Shown piece by piece: positions 8,866 through 18,439 of a DNA stretch of 44,964 nucleotides. Origin of the DNA: Gammaproteobacteria bacterium. Its GTDB lineage: Bacteria > Pseudomonadota > Gammaproteobacteria > SZUA-229. Within the stretch, counting starts at the first letter, position 1. Each line of letters begins with the position of its first letter. A program made the translations under genes and the position numbers. A model generated the notes under the pieces. That model had not been told where the DNA came from, did not search any database, and saw only the letters and a program-made list of their open reading frames with translations. The stretch is taken from NCBI GenBank assembly GCA_029882395.1, contig JAOUKT010000020.1, forward strand, positions 1 through 44,964. Direction: 5' to 3'.

Positions 8866-9144
8866 TTAAAAACCCTGGCCAATCAACAATAGTTTTTCCG
8901 CCCTGCTTAATTTTTTAATTGCGCTCTCACGCTTGCACGCAGCCGAACGTGAGTCAGCGACTTCCTGATACACCAGCACTACCGGTCTTCTGGCGCGTGT
9001 GTATTTAGCGGCTTTCAGATTATCGGTATTATGCTCAATCAGCCGTTTATCAACATGCTTGGCGACGCCGGTGTACAAACTGTCATCAGCACAGCGCAAA
9101 ATATAAATAGACCAGTCATCATTTTGTTGTTTTTGTTTCGTCAT
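8866..9144 (-). CDS. GIY-YIG domain protein (YhbQ-like)
   Basis: 92 residues, almost entirely a GIY-YIG nuclease domain: SIYILRCADDSLYTGVA contains the paired Y-I / Y-T-G motif, followed by an Arg (KRLIEH), KYTRARRPV and an ESAIKKLSR helix holding the catalytic-type Glu. This matches the UPF0213/YhbQ group of small stand-alone proteins thought to act on branched or damaged DNA. A TTG one codon upstream is possible; the ATG at 9144 is preferred. It is divergent from ppnP. Confidence 0.88.
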   Translation of the reverse strand: MTKQKQQNDDWSIYILRCADDSLYTGVAKHVDKRLIEHNTDNLKAAKYTRARRPVVLVYQEVADSRSAACKRESAIKKLSRAEKLLLIGQGF

Positions 9145-9214
9145 CAATCAAACTTCTTGTACAATCGCGCACAAAATACGTTATCCACATCTAATTAGCA
9201 AACCGGAGCAGCCG

Positions 9215-9496
9215 ATGTTTAAAACCAATGAATATTTTGACGGTAAGGTAAAATCTATCGCTTTTCAGACCGAAACCCTGCCTGCAAGCGTTGGCGTTAT
9301 GGCACCGGGCGACTATGTCTTTAATACAGGCGATAAAGAAAAAATGGTGGTTATCAGCGGTGCATTAACGATTAAACTGGCCGGCGATACAACTGCAACA
9401 CGCTACAACGCGGGTGAATCATTTGATGTTGAAGCTAACAGCTCATTTGATGTTACAGTCGGCGTTGAAACGGCTTATCTTTGCCTTTACGGTTAA
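9215..9496 (+). CDS. ppnP: pyrimidine/purine nucleoside phosphorylase
   Basis: A 93-residue cupin-fold enzyme of the DUF1255/YaiE family that phosphorolyses several nucleosides to free base and ribose 1-phosphate. NEYFDGKVKSIAF at the N-terminus, SVGVMAPGDY, VVISGAL and the closing TAYLCLYG match E. coli PpnP along the whole length. GGAG sits 7 nt before the ATG. It is monocistronic with its own terminator. Confidence 0.93.
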   Translation: MFKTNEYFDGKVKSIAFQTETLPASVGVMAPGDYVFNTGDKEKMVVISGALTIKLAGDTTATRYNAGESFDVEANSSFDVTVGVETAYLCLYG

Positions 9497-9506
9497 TACA
9501 GACTAT

Positions 9507-9536
9507 CAGGTCATCAAAACTTGATGGCCTGTTTTT
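9507..9536 (+). terminator. intrinsic terminator of ppnP
   Basis: An 11-bp stem (CAGGTCATCAA / TTGATGGCCTG, one G-U pair) with a 3-nt loop, followed by TTTTT, 10 nt after the stop codon. Confidence 0.9.
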
Positions 9537-9569
9537 AATTGATATTTAAATGCGTCAATAAAGCGTGCA

Positions 9570-10778
9570 TCAGAAAAGCTCAACATCCATCGAATATCCC
9601 TTTTCCTCCTCATTTTCGATTGCAATAAAATCGGCCATTTGAGACTGGATTTGTTTGTGTTTTACCAGCTGATCTTCCAGTGTTTTTAAGATCAGTCCAA
9701 AGTTATCCGTGATTTTATTGCTTATATCTATGCTCTCGTAGGCCTCCGATATCGCGCTTTCGATGCTGTCGAGCAGGTATTGCTCCTGGTCGCTTTCCAG
9801 CCCCAGGCGGGGCAGTTCGCGGTCCAGCTCCATCAACATATCGCGCATTATTTTAACACCGGCTTTCTGGTTGCCATCAACCGCATTTTTTATAGTGTTC
9901 AGCGCTTGTGTCATTTCACCCAGTGATTCATTAAACGCTTCAAAATTATTTTGTGTTGCTTGCATCATGCCTATCTGCTTTATTTTGGTATCGGTTGAAC
10001 TCAGGGCAGCCGGAAACAGGTCTTTAATACGTCCATAGCGATCCATTTCATGCAGCGGCATGTTTTTAATAAGCACTGATATATTCGGATAATTTATCTG
10101 CGTGCGGCTACCAAAATCAAAAAAGCGGCCTTCGCTCACTAACTTTGAAATTAATTCTGACTCCAGGGGCGGAACTTGATGCATAGTAGATGAGAAAAAC
10201 TGTTCAAAATGATCTGTATGGATGTACAGCGTACAACTGAGACTGAGCTCATTGGCAAACTTAAAAAATTCATTGGCCAGATTTTGATAATCATAAATGC
10301 TATGACTGGCTTCGATATAAGAAATAACCAGGCCTAGCTCACTGGTACCCGATAGGGCCATATGCGCTGTCACCTCGGCTTCTCTTACTTTGTTTGAGAG
10401 CTCTTCTTCGGTTTTACGATATCGCCCGACAACCGCCAGTTTAGCCTTTAGCGTTTCCGCCTGAAAAGGTTTGACGATGTAGTCGTCGGCACCGGCTTCA
10501 AAACCCTGCATACGATCGCGTAATTGGCTATTTGCAGAAAGGAAAATAACCGGGGTATGTTTCGTTATTGCAGATGCTTTGAGCAATTCACAAACTTCAT
10601 AGCCGTTCATGCCCGGCATTTCAACATCAAGCAATATTAAATCGGGTTTTATCTGCTGAGCCTGCTCCAGCCCTTCTTGGCCGTGCCATGCCGATATCAG
10701 CTCGTATTCACCTGCTAAAGCTCGAGATATGAATGAATGTGTGACTTTGTCATCGTCTATAATCAGAATTGAAGACAT
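9570..10778 (-). CDS. response regulator, REC plus unassigned C-terminal region
   Basis: 402 residues. The first 120 are a receiver domain: IIDDD acidic pocket, phosphoacceptor Asp51 in LLDVEMPG, and YIVKPF with the conserved Lys. The remaining 280 residues are not a known output domain that I can recognise: a helical linker (KTEEELSNKVREAEVTAHMA), a segment of mixed strands and helices with aromatic residues, then long amphipathic helices to the end. No DNA-binding, GGDEF, EAL or PP2C motifs are seen. No kinase gene is adjacent. It ends 33 bp from the ppnP terminator, tail to tail. Confidence 0.85.
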   Translation of the reverse strand: MSSILIIDDDKVTHSFISRALAGEYELISAWHGQEGLEQAQQIKPDLILLDVEMPGMNGYEVCELLKASAITKHTPVIFLSANSQLRDRMQGFEAGADDYIVKPFQAETLKAKLAVVGRYRKTEEELSNKVREAEVTAHMALSGTSELGLVISYIEASHSIYDYQNLANEFFKFANELSLSCTLYIHTDHFEQFFSSTMHQVPPLESELISKLVSEGRFFDFGSRTQINYPNISVLIKNMPLHEMDRYGRIKDLFPAALSSTDTKIKQIGMMQATQNNFEAFNESLGEMTQALNTIKNAVDGNQKAGVKIMRDMLMELDRELPRLGLESDQEQYLLDSIESAISEAYESIDISNKITDNFGLILKTLEDQLVKHKQIQSQMADFIAIENEEEKGYSMDVELF

Positions 10779-10824
10779 ACCATCTCATCTTTATTTATAC
10801 AGATAGAAATATAGAGGATGATAG

Positions 10825-10862
10825 AAAATTTGCCAGTTCTTAAGCTAAAACAAACTGGCAAA
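10825..10862 (-). terminator. intrinsic terminator of ybiT
   Basis: On the minus strand, TTTGCCAGTT and AACTGGCAAA form a 10-bp stem around a 14-nt loop and are followed by TTTT. It lies about 55 nt past the ybiT stop and separates it from the response-regulator gene. Confidence 0.82.
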
Positions 10863-10915
10863 GCCGGCCATCATGCGATGAGCGTTTTGTTAACGCCGTT
10901 ATCGGTTTATGCCGA

Positions 10916-12505
10916 CTATTTTTCCTGACTAGACAGGTACTCATCATAACTGCCGCTGAAGTTGACCACTCCTGTTGGCGTGAGCTCAATAATTCGGGTT
11001 GCCAGCGACGATACAAATTCACGGTCATGGCTGACGAAGACTAAAGTACCCTCATAGTTTTCCAGTGCCAGATTTAAAGCCTCAATCGATTCCATATCGA
11101 GGTGATTGGTGGGCTCATCCATTAACATGACGTTAGGTTTTTGCTGCATGATTTTACCAAACAGCATGCGCCCCTGTTCACCGCCCGATAAAACCTTTAT
11201 GGATTTTTTGATGTCATCGGCTGAAAACAACATACGCCCCAGCGTACCACGAACAAATTGTTCATCGGCACCTTCCGGTTTCCACTGGTCCATCCAGTCA
11301 TATACCAGCATGTCTTTTTCAAAATCAGCGGCATGGTCTTGTGCATAATATCCCATCGTCACATTCTCGGACCATTTAACATTGCCGGAATCTGACCCAA
11401 GATCACCATACAAACAACGTAACAAAGTGGTTTTACCGATACCATTCGGGCCGATGATCGCAATACGCTCACCGACTTCAACCATCATATTGATATCACC
11501 AAACAGCTGTTTCCCCTCAAAGCCTTTGCTTAAGGTTTCAACTTCCAGAGCCAGACGGAATAACTTTTTATCCTGATCAAACCGAATGAACGGGCTGACT
11601 CGACTGGAGGGTTTGATGTCATCGAGTTTGATTTTATCCATTTGTTTGGCGCGTGAAGTCGCCTGTTTTGCTTTCGATGCATTAGCCGAGAAACGGCTGA
11701 CAAAAGCCTGCAATTCGGCAATCTGAGCCTTTTTCTTGGCATTGTCGGATAACTGACGTTCACGAACCTGAGTCGATGCCATCATGTAGTCATCATAATT
11801 ACCCGGGTACATGCGAATTTCACCGAAATCCAGATCCGCCATATGGGTACAGACACTGTTTAAGAAATGACGGTCATGTGAAATGATTACCATGGTGCAC
11901 TGACGGTCATTTAAGATCGTTTCCAGCCAGCGAATCGTGTTGATGTCCAGGTTATTGGTTGGCTCATCAAGTAACAGGATATCCGGATCCGCAAACAAGG
12001 CCTGTGCCAGTAAAACACGCAGCTTCCAGCCCGGTGCAACCGCACTCATCAGACCACTATGTTGTTGCAGTGGAATTTCCAGCCCCATTAACAACTCACT
12101 GGCACGAGATTCAGCGGTATAACCGTCTAATTCTGCAAACTCAACTTCCAGCTCAGCCACTTTCATGCCGTCCTCTTCACTCATTTCGGGCAAAGAATAG
12201 ATACGATCGCGTTCTTGTTTGACTTTCGATAAACGCTCATCACCCATGATAACCGTATCAAGCACTGTGAATTCTTCATATGCAAATTGATCCTGACGTA
12301 ATTTACCCACCGTCTCACCGGCATCTACCGAAACAACGCCGGCACTGGGGTCTAAATCGCCACCCAGAATTTTCATAAAGGTTGATTTACCGCAACCGTT
12401 GGCTCCAATCAGGCCATAACGGTTATTTGCGCCAAATTTGACGGATACGTTTTCAAATAAAGGTTTAGCACCAAATTGCATTGTGATGTTGGCAGTTGAA
12501 ATCAA
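10916..12505 (-). CDS. ybiT: ABC-F ATPase YbiT
   Basis: A ribosome-associated ABC-F protein of 529 residues with two ATPase cassettes and no membrane segments. Walker A motifs are GANGCGKST and GPNGIGKTT; the signature LSGGEQGRM is in the second half; Walker B is [11 protein letters not shown] and [10 protein letters not shown]. The inter-domain linker contains [20 protein letters not shown]. The chain tracks E. coli YbiT throughout, including ITMQFG at the start. The start appears to be TTG at 12505, without a clear ribosome binding site. ABC-F factors modulate translating ribosomes; the YbiT-specific role is poorly known. Confidence 0.93.
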   Translation of the reverse strand: MISTANITMQFGAKPLFENVSVKFGANNRYGLIGANGCGKSTFMKILGGDLDPSAGVVSVDAGETVGKLRQDQFAYEEFTVLDTVIMGDERLSKVKQERDRIYSLPEMSEEDGMKVAELEVEFAELDGYTAESRASELLMGLEIPLQQHSGLMSAVAPGWKLRVLLAQALFADPDILLLDEPTNNLDINTIRWLETILNDRQCTMVIISHDRHFLNSVCTHMADLDFGEIRMYPGNYDDYMMASTQVRERQLSDNAKKKAQIAELQAFVSRFSANASKAKQATSRAKQMDKIKLDDIKPSSRVSPFIRFDQDKKLFRLALEVETLSKGFEGKQLFGDINMMVEVGERIAIIGPNGIGKTTLLRCLYGDLGSDSGNVKWSENVTMGYYAQDHAADFEKDMLVYDWMDQWKPEGADEQFVRGTLGRMLFSADDIKKSIKVLSGGEQGRMLFGKIMQQKPNVMLMDEPTNHLDMESIEALNLALENYEGTLVFVSHDREFVSSLATRIIELTPTGVVNFSGSYDEYLSSQEK

Positions 12506-12663
12506 GGTATTTATCCAGTGTAGTTCTTAAATGAGATCAACAGCCAGAGAGACTTAAAAGCTGTCGACGAGATATTGGGCGGCATTGTAGCAGAATTCGC
12601 GGCAAATTTAGCTTAAAATGTGATTTTAATTCATCGCCAGCGATTAACGATATAATAGCAACT

Positions 12664-13077
12664 ATGCTCAGCCTTAATAACAATTTATCGATCAAAGAAG
12701 AAGAGATTCAGATGACCGCCATCCGTGCCCAGGGTGCCGGTGGCCAGAATGTCAATAAGGTTTCAAGCGCGATCCACTGCCGCTTCGATATTGTGTCCTC
12801 TTCCCTGCCTGAGTTTTACAAAAACAAGCTACTATCATTTAATGATCACCACATCAGCAAAGAAGGCGTTATCATTATAAAAGCCCAAAACCGGCGCCAT
12901 CAGGAACAAAATAAACAGGATGCATTAGAGCGTTTAAAGGACATCATTATCGCCGCCATCACTCCGGTCAAAAAGCGTATTTCCAGCCGCCCAAAGCGCA
13001 GCGCTATCAAAAAACGGCTGGACAATAAAACCAAACATTCACAAAAAAAAGACAGTCGAAAGAAAATAAATTATTAA
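12664..13077 (+). CDS. arfB: peptidyl-tRNA hydrolase ArfB (ribosome rescue)
   Basis: 137 residues. The GGQ motif (26-28, in RAQGAGGQNVNKV) of class I release-factor domains is near the N-terminus. A long basic tail follows from about residue 100 (KKRISSRPKRSAIKKRLD) that in ArfB/YaeJ enters the empty mRNA channel. The protein hydrolyses peptidyl-tRNA on ribosomes stalled without a stop codon. It is divergent from ybiT with 158 bp between them. Confidence 0.93.
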   Translation: MLSLNNNLSIKEEEIQMTAIRAQGAGGQNVNKVSSAIHCRFDIVSSSLPEFYKNKLLSFNDHHISKEGVIIIKAQNRRHQEQNKQDALERLKDIIIAAITPVKKRISSRPKRSAIKKRLDNKTKHSQKKDSRKKINY

Positions 13078-13234
13078 ACATTAATTTAGAAAATTAGTAA
13101 GCTCTAAAAAACCTATTTACAGCTTTTAAAGGCAATTTTATGCAAAAAACTATGCACTAACCTTGTTTAAAGAGCTGTTATTAAAAAAGTTTACTTTTTA
13201 AAGTTAAATTATCTTTATTTAGGCTTGAAATGGG

Positions 13235-13263
13235 TTTTCAGTGCATTTTCTGTATGTTACGAT
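13235..13263 (+). promoter_or_regulatory. candidate promoter of the cold-shock gene
   Basis: TTTTCA (13235-13240), a 17-bp spacer and an extended -10, TG-T-TACGAT (13255-13263). AT-rich DNA lies upstream. It predicts a start near 13270 and a leader of about 155 nt, close to the 159 nt known for E. coli cspA. Confidence 0.55.
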
Positions 13264-13267
13264 CTGT

Positions 13268-13305
13268 CAAGTTTTATTTATATGAGCAGTAATAAATAAA
13301 ACTTG
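13268..13305 (+). promoter_or_regulatory. 14-bp perfect hairpin at 5' end of cold-shock leader
   Basis: CAAGTTTTATTTAT (13268-13281) is exactly complementary to ATAAATAAAACTTG (13292-13305) with a 10-nt loop. It falls at the predicted transcript start. The stem is nearly all A-U, so its stability should depend strongly on temperature. Confidence 0.6.
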
Positions 13306-13424
13306 GAATGTTTTTTATTGCACGTTCTTAGGTTTTACAGAAGCTCCATCTGGTAACTCCTGACTTTACCCTGAATAACATGCAATTGATTACGAAACAC
13401 TAATAACAATTGAGGTAAAGCAGC

Positions 13425-13628
13425 ATGGCTACTGGCAGTGTAAAATGGTTTAACGAAAGTAAAGGTTTTGGTTTCATCGTAGCGGATGATGGTAGCCAGG
13501 ACGTTTTTGTTCACTTCTCCGTGATCGAAGGTTCAGGCTTCAAAACCCTGGCTGAAGGGCAGAAAGTAGAATACGATGTGGAGAAAGGCCCTAAAGGTCC
13601 CCAGGCAACTAAAGTCGTCGCCATCTAA
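13425..13628 (+). CDS. CspA-family cold-shock protein
   Basis: A 67-residue single cold-shock domain with both RNA-binding motifs: KGFGFI (RNP1) and VFVHFS (RNP2), plus the opening [13 protein letters not shown]. It binds single-stranded RNA and melts secondary structure. GAGGT ends 8 nt before the ATG. The structured leader of about 155 nt and the strong terminator fit a highly expressed, post-transcriptionally regulated gene. Which Csp paralogue it is cannot be decided. Confidence 0.95.
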   Translation: MATGSVKWFNESKGFGFIVADDGSQDVFVHFSVIEGSGFKTLAEGQKVEYDVEKGPKGPQATKVVAI

Positions 13629-13651
13629 CCGGCTTCATTTTAGATTGTTTC

Positions 13652-13679
13652 AAAAAACCCCGCTAGCCGGGGTTTTTTT
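13652..13679 (+). terminator. intrinsic terminator of the cold-shock gene
   Basis: CCCCG / CGGGG stem flanked by A6 and T7 runs, 23 nt past the stop codon. The flanking A and T runs can extend the stem and would allow termination in both directions. Confidence 0.92.
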
Positions 13680-13815
13680 ATGCGCTGATTTTGCGCCGCC
13701 TGCAAACTACACGTCAGTTATGCCAAAATCATTACAATAACACGACTTTGGCCGTGATTTTCTTCTCAAAATCCTCTAATATTACGCCCCCTTTCGCTAT
13801 AACTGGATCAGCTTC

Positions 13816-16746
13816 GTGCAATTATATATTCCCGGTCAGCGCTGGATAAGCGACGCAGAACTCCAAATGGGACTCGGTACGGTCATTTCAACAGAAGGCC
13901 GAACAGTTACTGTGCTTTTTAATGCCAGCAATGAAACACGACTGTATTCACAACAAACAGCGCCACTAACACGAGTACGTTTTACCCAGGGTGACCGGGT
14001 GCCGTCACACGAAGGCTGGTTTTTAACCGTCGATACAGTACTCGAAGAATCCGGCTTACTGATTTACAGCGGTTCAAAAGACGATGGCAGCAAAGCCGTG
14101 CTGCCTGAAACGGATCTGGATAACTTTATCCAGCTAAACCGTCCCATCGACCGCTTGTTTACCGGCCAGATCGATAAAGACAAATGGTTTGAATTGCGCT
14201 ATCAAACCCGTTTGCATAATCAACGCAATGCGGGCTCTGAGCTAACCGGGCTAATAGGCGCCCGTACCAGTCTGATTCCTCACCAGATGTATATCGCGCA
14301 TGAAGTTGCCAACCGTTATTCACCCAGAATATTGCTGGCCGATGAAGTCGGCCTGGGCAAAACCATTGAAGCCGGCCTGATTTTACATCACCAGCTTCAT
14401 ACCGAACGCGCTCAGCGGGTTTTAATTGTTGTACCCGAAACACTGCTGCACCAGTGGCTGGTTGAAATGCTGCGTCGTTTTAACCTTCACTTCAGTGTGT
14501 TTGACGAAAAACGCTGCCAGTCGATTGAAGGTCAGTCTGAAGATGATGAAGCCTATGATGACGTCGAATACGAAAACCCGTTTTTAACCGAGCAGCTCGT
14601 GCTCTGCCACCTTAACTTTTTCCTTGAGAACCCGGAGCGTCACCAGCAAGCCCTGGATGCCGGCTGGGATTTACTGATCATAGATGAAGCCCATCACCTG
14701 CAATGGTCTGAAAAAGAAATCAGCCCTGAATACCTGTGCGTTGAACAACTTGCGAAAAAAACCAGCGGTGTGCTCTTGCTCACTGCCACGCCTGAGCAGC
14801 TAGGCAAAGAAAGCCACTTTGCGAGACTGCGTTTGCTCGACCCCGATCGTTTCCCGGATTTGGCCAGCTTCTTAGACGAAGAAAACAATTACGAACCGAT
14901 TGCAAAAGCGGTTGAGTCTTTATTAGAAGGCCATGAACTGCATCAGGATTTAATCGATGATTTGCTCAACATCGATAGCGATGAAGACAATAAAAAGCTG
15001 ATTGCAACGCTTCAGGCCAGTGATATATCACCTGATGAAAAAAAACAAACCACTAACCTTTTAATTGACCGGCTGCTTGATCAGCACGGTACCGGCCGGG
15101 TGCTATTCAGAAACACACGCGAGACGGTCAAAGGTTTTCCACAGCGCGAGGTCAATCCCTACACCCTTGACTGCCCGGCTGAATATAAAGACTGTTTAAA
15201 TTTGTTTCAAAATGAATTTATAGCCGACGCCCAGCTGCTGTTATCACCCGAGTTAATTTATCAGGCAGCCAGTACCGGCGATGCCCCGTCCTGGATAAAA
15301 ATAGACCCGCGCATTAACTGGCTGAAAGACAAACTCAGCGAGCTTTTCCCGCAAAAGGTACTGATCATCACCAGCAGTGCAGATAGCGCTCTGGATATTG
15401 TAGATGCTCTCAGAACCTCGTCGGGCATTCAGTCAGCTGTCTTTCATGAAGACATGAGCATTATTGAGCGTGACCGCGCCGCGGCCTATTTTGCCGACAA
15501 AGAATTTGGCTGCCAGGTTCTGGTGTGTTCTGAAATTGGCAGTGAAGGACGTAACTTCCAGTTTGCCCATCACCTGGTATTATTTGATCTGCCATTAAAT
15601 CCGGATCTGCTCGAGCAACGCATTGGTCGCCTTGACAGAATCGGTCAGCAAGAAACAATACAGATCCACCTGCCTTATCTGTTAGAAACAGCTCAACACA
15701 CCATGTTTGATTTCTACCAGCTGGGCCTGAATGCGTTCGCTCATACCTGCCCGATTGGCCACAGCGTTTTTACTCATGTTGAACAGGCACTGATTAAAGC
15801 CCTGCATCATGGTAAATCAGATCATGTCGAGCGCATCGCATTAATCGAAGACAGCAAGAACAAGCGCGTCGCGCTGGTTAATGCATTGCACAAAGGTCGT
15901 GATCGTTTACTGGAATATAATTCCTGTCGGCCCCACATTGCGCAGCAGATATCAGAAAAAGCCATCGAGGCGGATGATGATGTTTCAATTCTGCCTTACC
16001 TTGAAGATGTGTTTGACTGTTTTGGAATTGAAAGCGAGGAACACGGTATGGACAGCATGATCATCCGCCCGGGCGATCATATGCAAACCGGAAGTTTCCC
16101 CGGCCTGTATGAAGAAGGCATGACCATCACCTGGGACAGGGTGACCGCCCTGAGCAATGAGGATATTCATTATTTAACCTGGGAACACCCAATGGTATCC
16201 GGCGCAATGGATCTTGTGCTGAATAACGAGCAGGGCAATACGGCCGTCACCTCGATCAAACATGCCAAAATAAAACCCGGCACGATGTTACTGGAATGCA
16301 TTTTCATTTTAGAAACTGCCAGCAATTCAAAACTGCAGTCGAGCCGATATTTGCCCGCCACCAGCATTCGCACATTGATTGACGGCAACAAAAACAATTG
16401 CAATGAAATCGTTTCACACCGCTATATCACACAAAACCGCGAACACATCAAAAAGAAAATGGCTAATCAGGTGATCAATGCTTATGCAGATGAAATTCGT
16501 GATTTAATCAAAACTAGCGAACAACTGGCCAATCTACAGGCACCTGAGATATTGAAGAGCGCTCATAAAGAGGCCGAATTGACTTTATCGGCAGAAATCA
16601 ATCGCTTAAAAGCATTGAAGAAAATCAACCCGAATGTCCGCCAAGAGGAACTCAGCTTTTTTGAGCATCAATATGAGGCGCTTAATGACGCACTGGACTC
16701 TTCCAGCCTGCGTTTAGATGCGCTTCGAATTGTTATTGTGACCTGA
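13816..16746 (+). CDS. rapA: RNA polymerase-associated SWI2/SNF2 ATPase RapA
   Basis: 976 residues, the family's usual length (968 in E. coli). RapA uses ATP hydrolysis to recycle stalled RNA polymerase. The GTG start gives MQLYIPGQRWISDAELQMG, which aligns with the E. coli N-terminal Tudor-like domains; GGA lies 8-11 nt upstream. ADEVGLGKT is Walker A, IDEAHHLQW Walker B, TATPEQLG motif III, and SEIGSEGRNFQ with EQRIGRLDRIGQ motifs V and VI. The C-terminal VNPNVRQEEL and LRLDALRIVIV are also conserved. It is monocistronic and converges on the methyltransferase gene. Confidence 0.97.
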   Translation: MQLYIPGQRWISDAELQMGLGTVISTEGRTVTVLFNASNETRLYSQQTAPLTRVRFTQGDRVPSHEGWFLTVDTVLEESGLLIYSGSKDDGSKAVLPETDLDNFIQLNRPIDRLFTGQIDKDKWFELRYQTRLHNQRNAGSELTGLIGARTSLIPHQMYIAHEVANRYSPRILLADEVGLGKTIEAGLILHHQLHTERAQRVLIVVPETLLHQWLVEMLRRFNLHFSVFDEKRCQSIEGQSEDDEAYDDVEYENPFLTEQLVLCHLNFFLENPERHQQALDAGWDLLIIDEAHHLQWSEKEISPEYLCVEQLAKKTSGVLLLTATPEQLGKESHFARLRLLDPDRFPDLASFLDEENNYEPIAKAVESLLEGHELHQDLIDDLLNIDSDEDNKKLIATLQASDISPDEKKQTTNLLIDRLLDQHGTGRVLFRNTRETVKGFPQREVNPYTLDCPAEYKDCLNLFQNEFIADAQLLLSPELIYQAASTGDAPSWIKIDPRINWLKDKLSELFPQKVLIITSSADSALDIVDALRTSSGIQSAVFHEDMSIIERDRAAAYFADKEFGCQVLVCSEIGSEGRNFQFAHHLVLFDLPLNPDLLEQRIGRLDRIGQQETIQIHLPYLLETAQHTMFDFYQLGLNAFAHTCPIGHSVFTHVEQALIKALHHGKSDHVERIALIEDSKNKRVALVNALHKGRDRLLEYNSCRPHIAQQISEKAIEADDDVSILPYLEDVFDCFGIESEEHGMDSMIIRPGDHMQTGSFPGLYEEGMTITWDRVTALSNEDIHYLTWEHPMVSGAMDLVLNNEQGNTAVTSIKHAKIKPGTMLLECIFILETASNSKLQSSRYLPATSIRTLIDGNKNNCNEIVSHRYITQNREHIKKKMANQVINAYADEIRDLIKTSEQLANLQAPEILKSAHKEAELTLSAEINRLKALKKINPNVRQEELSFFEHQYEALNDALDSSSLRLDALRIVIVT

Positions 16747-16764
16747 GCATTTATCGGCTAACAA

Positions 16765-16787
16765 ACGCACAGACAACTGTCGTGCGT
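16765..16787. terminator. hairpin between convergent genes
   Basis: ACGCAC / GTGCGT with an inner GACA / TGTC continuation, between the rapA stop and the methyltransferase stop. No T-run follows on either strand, so termination is uncertain. Confidence 0.4.
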
Positions 16788-16817
16788 CTGCTAACCTGAG
16801 AAAACAGCAGGCATATT

Positions 16818-17420
16818 TTAGTGCTTTGTTGCCACCGCTAAAAACACCGGATAAGATTTTTCCGGTTTATTCACCGTCAGTGCCGTGACAAACTTCACAT
16901 CTTTAAAACCGTTATTTTCGAGTATTTGCTGAAACGCTTTTCTTTCAAAGCCTGAGTGAAAAACGCCTTCAGCCTCTGGCGGATGGAAACTGCCGTCTTC
17001 TTTATCCAGATCAGCAAGCGCCACTTTTGCACCGGGTTTTAAATGATCGGCAAAACTCTTAACCATTTTGACCGTATCGTCAACATGGTGCATGGCCATC
17101 GCGCTCATAATCACATCAAATTTTTTATCGATGGGCTTATCAAGAATATTACAACACCGTGTTTCCACCTTGCCTGCCAGCTCTGCTTTAGCCGAGAGCT
17201 GATCGAGCATCGCCTGCGATGTATCCACCGCTGTTACCATATTAACCAGTGGTACCACATGTGCACTGATCAAACCGGTACCGGCGCCAAAATCCATCAC
17301 CTGCATGCTCTCATTAAAGGTGATATGGTTCAAAATCGCCGAACCGATAGAACTGGAAAGATCACGAACCATTTCGTTGACATCCCATTCCTGTGCTTTT
17401 TCTTTAAATAAATCAGACAT
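16818..17420 (-). CDS. class I SAM-dependent methyltransferase
   Basis: 200 residues. Motif I is VMDFGAGTGL (about 41-50), the acidic residue of motif II is in VTAVDTS, and motif IV is MSAMAMHHVDD. The layout matches methyltransferase type 11/12 families (UbiE-like small-molecule methylases). There is no targeting signal, so it is cytosolic. The acceptor substrate cannot be inferred. It lies 77 bp downstream of the NMT1-like gene on the same strand, possibly cotranscribed. Confidence 0.85.
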   Translation of the reverse strand: MSDLFKEKAQEWDVNEMVRDLSSSIGSAILNHITFNESMQVMDFGAGTGLISAHVVPLVNMVTAVDTSQAMLDQLSAKAELAGKVETRCCNILDKPIDKKFDVIMSAMAMHHVDDTVKMVKSFADHLKPGAKVALADLDKEDGSFHPPEAEGVFHSGFERKAFQQILENNGFKDVKFVTALTVNKPEKSYPVFLAVATKH

Positions 17421-17497
17421 AATTCACCGCGTAAAAGAGTGTGTAGTTATATTCTAATATTTATGCCTTAAGATTGCCTTAAAATTATCAAATGCTC

Positions 17498-18385
17498 TTA
17501 TTTGATGCCGGCAATCAGCTGCTCATAATCATAGCGGCGGCTGATAGCACCGCTGTGCAAAAACACATCCAGCAAGGTGTTAAAGGCTTGTTCAGAGGTA
17601 TTGATATCGCTGTTCCAGCAGCCTAATCGCTGGTAGCTAGCGATGGTATGACTGAGCACGGATAGTTCAATATCCGGGAATAACGCCGCCTCTTTTTGTT
17701 TGCTGGCAATCTCTATCGCCGGCGCTTCGATCACATATTGCATGGAGGCTGTATAAGCGCTGAGAAACGCTTTTGCCATATCCGTTTGCAGCCAGTCTTT
17801 ATCCGCACATAAACTGCTGAACGCAACCGGGCCGACGGCCTCGCCAACCGACGCCAGCACAATAGCTCTGCCCTCGGCTTCCAGCTGCTGCGGATAGGGG
17901 CCTTGCAGATGCACATAATCTGCCTCGCCGTGACGAAAGGCTTTTTCTATCTGGCTGACATCACCGGCATTGATCACCTCAAAGTCAGAAAAATCCATGC
18001 CCTGCTTTTTTAAAGCGTATGCCAACATGGCATGGGGCTGAAAAAAATGATCCACCAGTACTTTTTTACCTTTTAATGTTTGCCAGCTGAAATCATCATC
18101 TTTTTCCCGGCCCGCAATATAAAAGCCGTCACGCTCATTGATCTGAGCAAAATGCCTGATGCGGCTTTCTTTGCCCGCTTCAAGATCGGCAAAACGGGTT
18201 GCTATTGCCGATTGCGCCAGATGACAATAACCGTTCAATATGCTCTCATCAACCGGGTGTTCAGCCGTAGCGACTTCATAACTGGCCGCCAGTCCCTGTT
18301 GTTTTAGAAAGGGTCCGGCAAACGTCATCAGATAAGGTGAATAAAAAGCCGAATGGCGCAATGCCATCAATTTTATTGTTTCCAT
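17498..18385 (-). CDS. NMT1/THI5-like substrate-binding-fold protein without signal peptide
   Basis: 295 residues with the two-lobed periplasmic-binding fold of the NMT1/THI5/SsuA group: LMALRHSAFYSPYLMTF near the start, LKGKKVLVDHFFQPHAMLAYAL in the middle, and a lobe-2 segment FRHGEADYVHLQGPYPQQLE. The N-terminus METIKLMALR has no export signal, so a cytosolic protein is predicted. Cytosolic members can be thiamine-precursor enzymes (THI5-like) or orphan binding proteins; the CCCFC-type motif of yeast Thi5 is not seen. No ABC transporter genes adjoin it. DUF1289 lies 54 bp upstream. Confidence 0.7.
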   Translation of the reverse strand: METIKLMALRHSAFYSPYLMTFAGPFLKQQGLAASYEVATAEHPVDESILNGYCHLAQSAIATRFADLEAGKESRIRHFAQINERDGFYIAGREKDDDFSWQTLKGKKVLVDHFFQPHAMLAYALKKQGMDFSDFEVINAGDVSQIEKAFRHGEADYVHLQGPYPQQLEAEGRAIVLASVGEAVGPVAFSSLCADKDWLQTDMAKAFLSAYTASMQYVIEAPAIEIASKQKEAALFPDIELSVLSHTIASYQRLGCWNSDINTSEQAFNTLLDVFLHSGAISRRYDYEQLIAGIK

Positions 18386-18439
18386 TTTAATCCTGTAAAT
18401 AACGGCCGCGAGCAGACTGCTGCTTTTTCGTATAACATT

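Larger units (their letters stand above)
13078..13424 (+). other. 347-bp spacer: arfB 3' region and cspA-like promoter/leader
   Basis: No gene is seen. The first 100 bp hold an imperfect inverted repeat (13119-13130 with 13166-13178, ACAGCTTTTAAA against TTTAAAGAGCTGT) around a 35-nt loop, possibly 3' structure of arfB. The next 50 bp are very AT-rich and lie directly upstream of a candidate promoter, like an UP element. The last 155 bp form the predicted untranslated leader of the cold-shock gene. Confidence 0.6.

Noticed and set aside
11937..12222. Plus-strand open frames inside ybiT
   Set aside because: Shadows of a well conserved gene on the minus strand.
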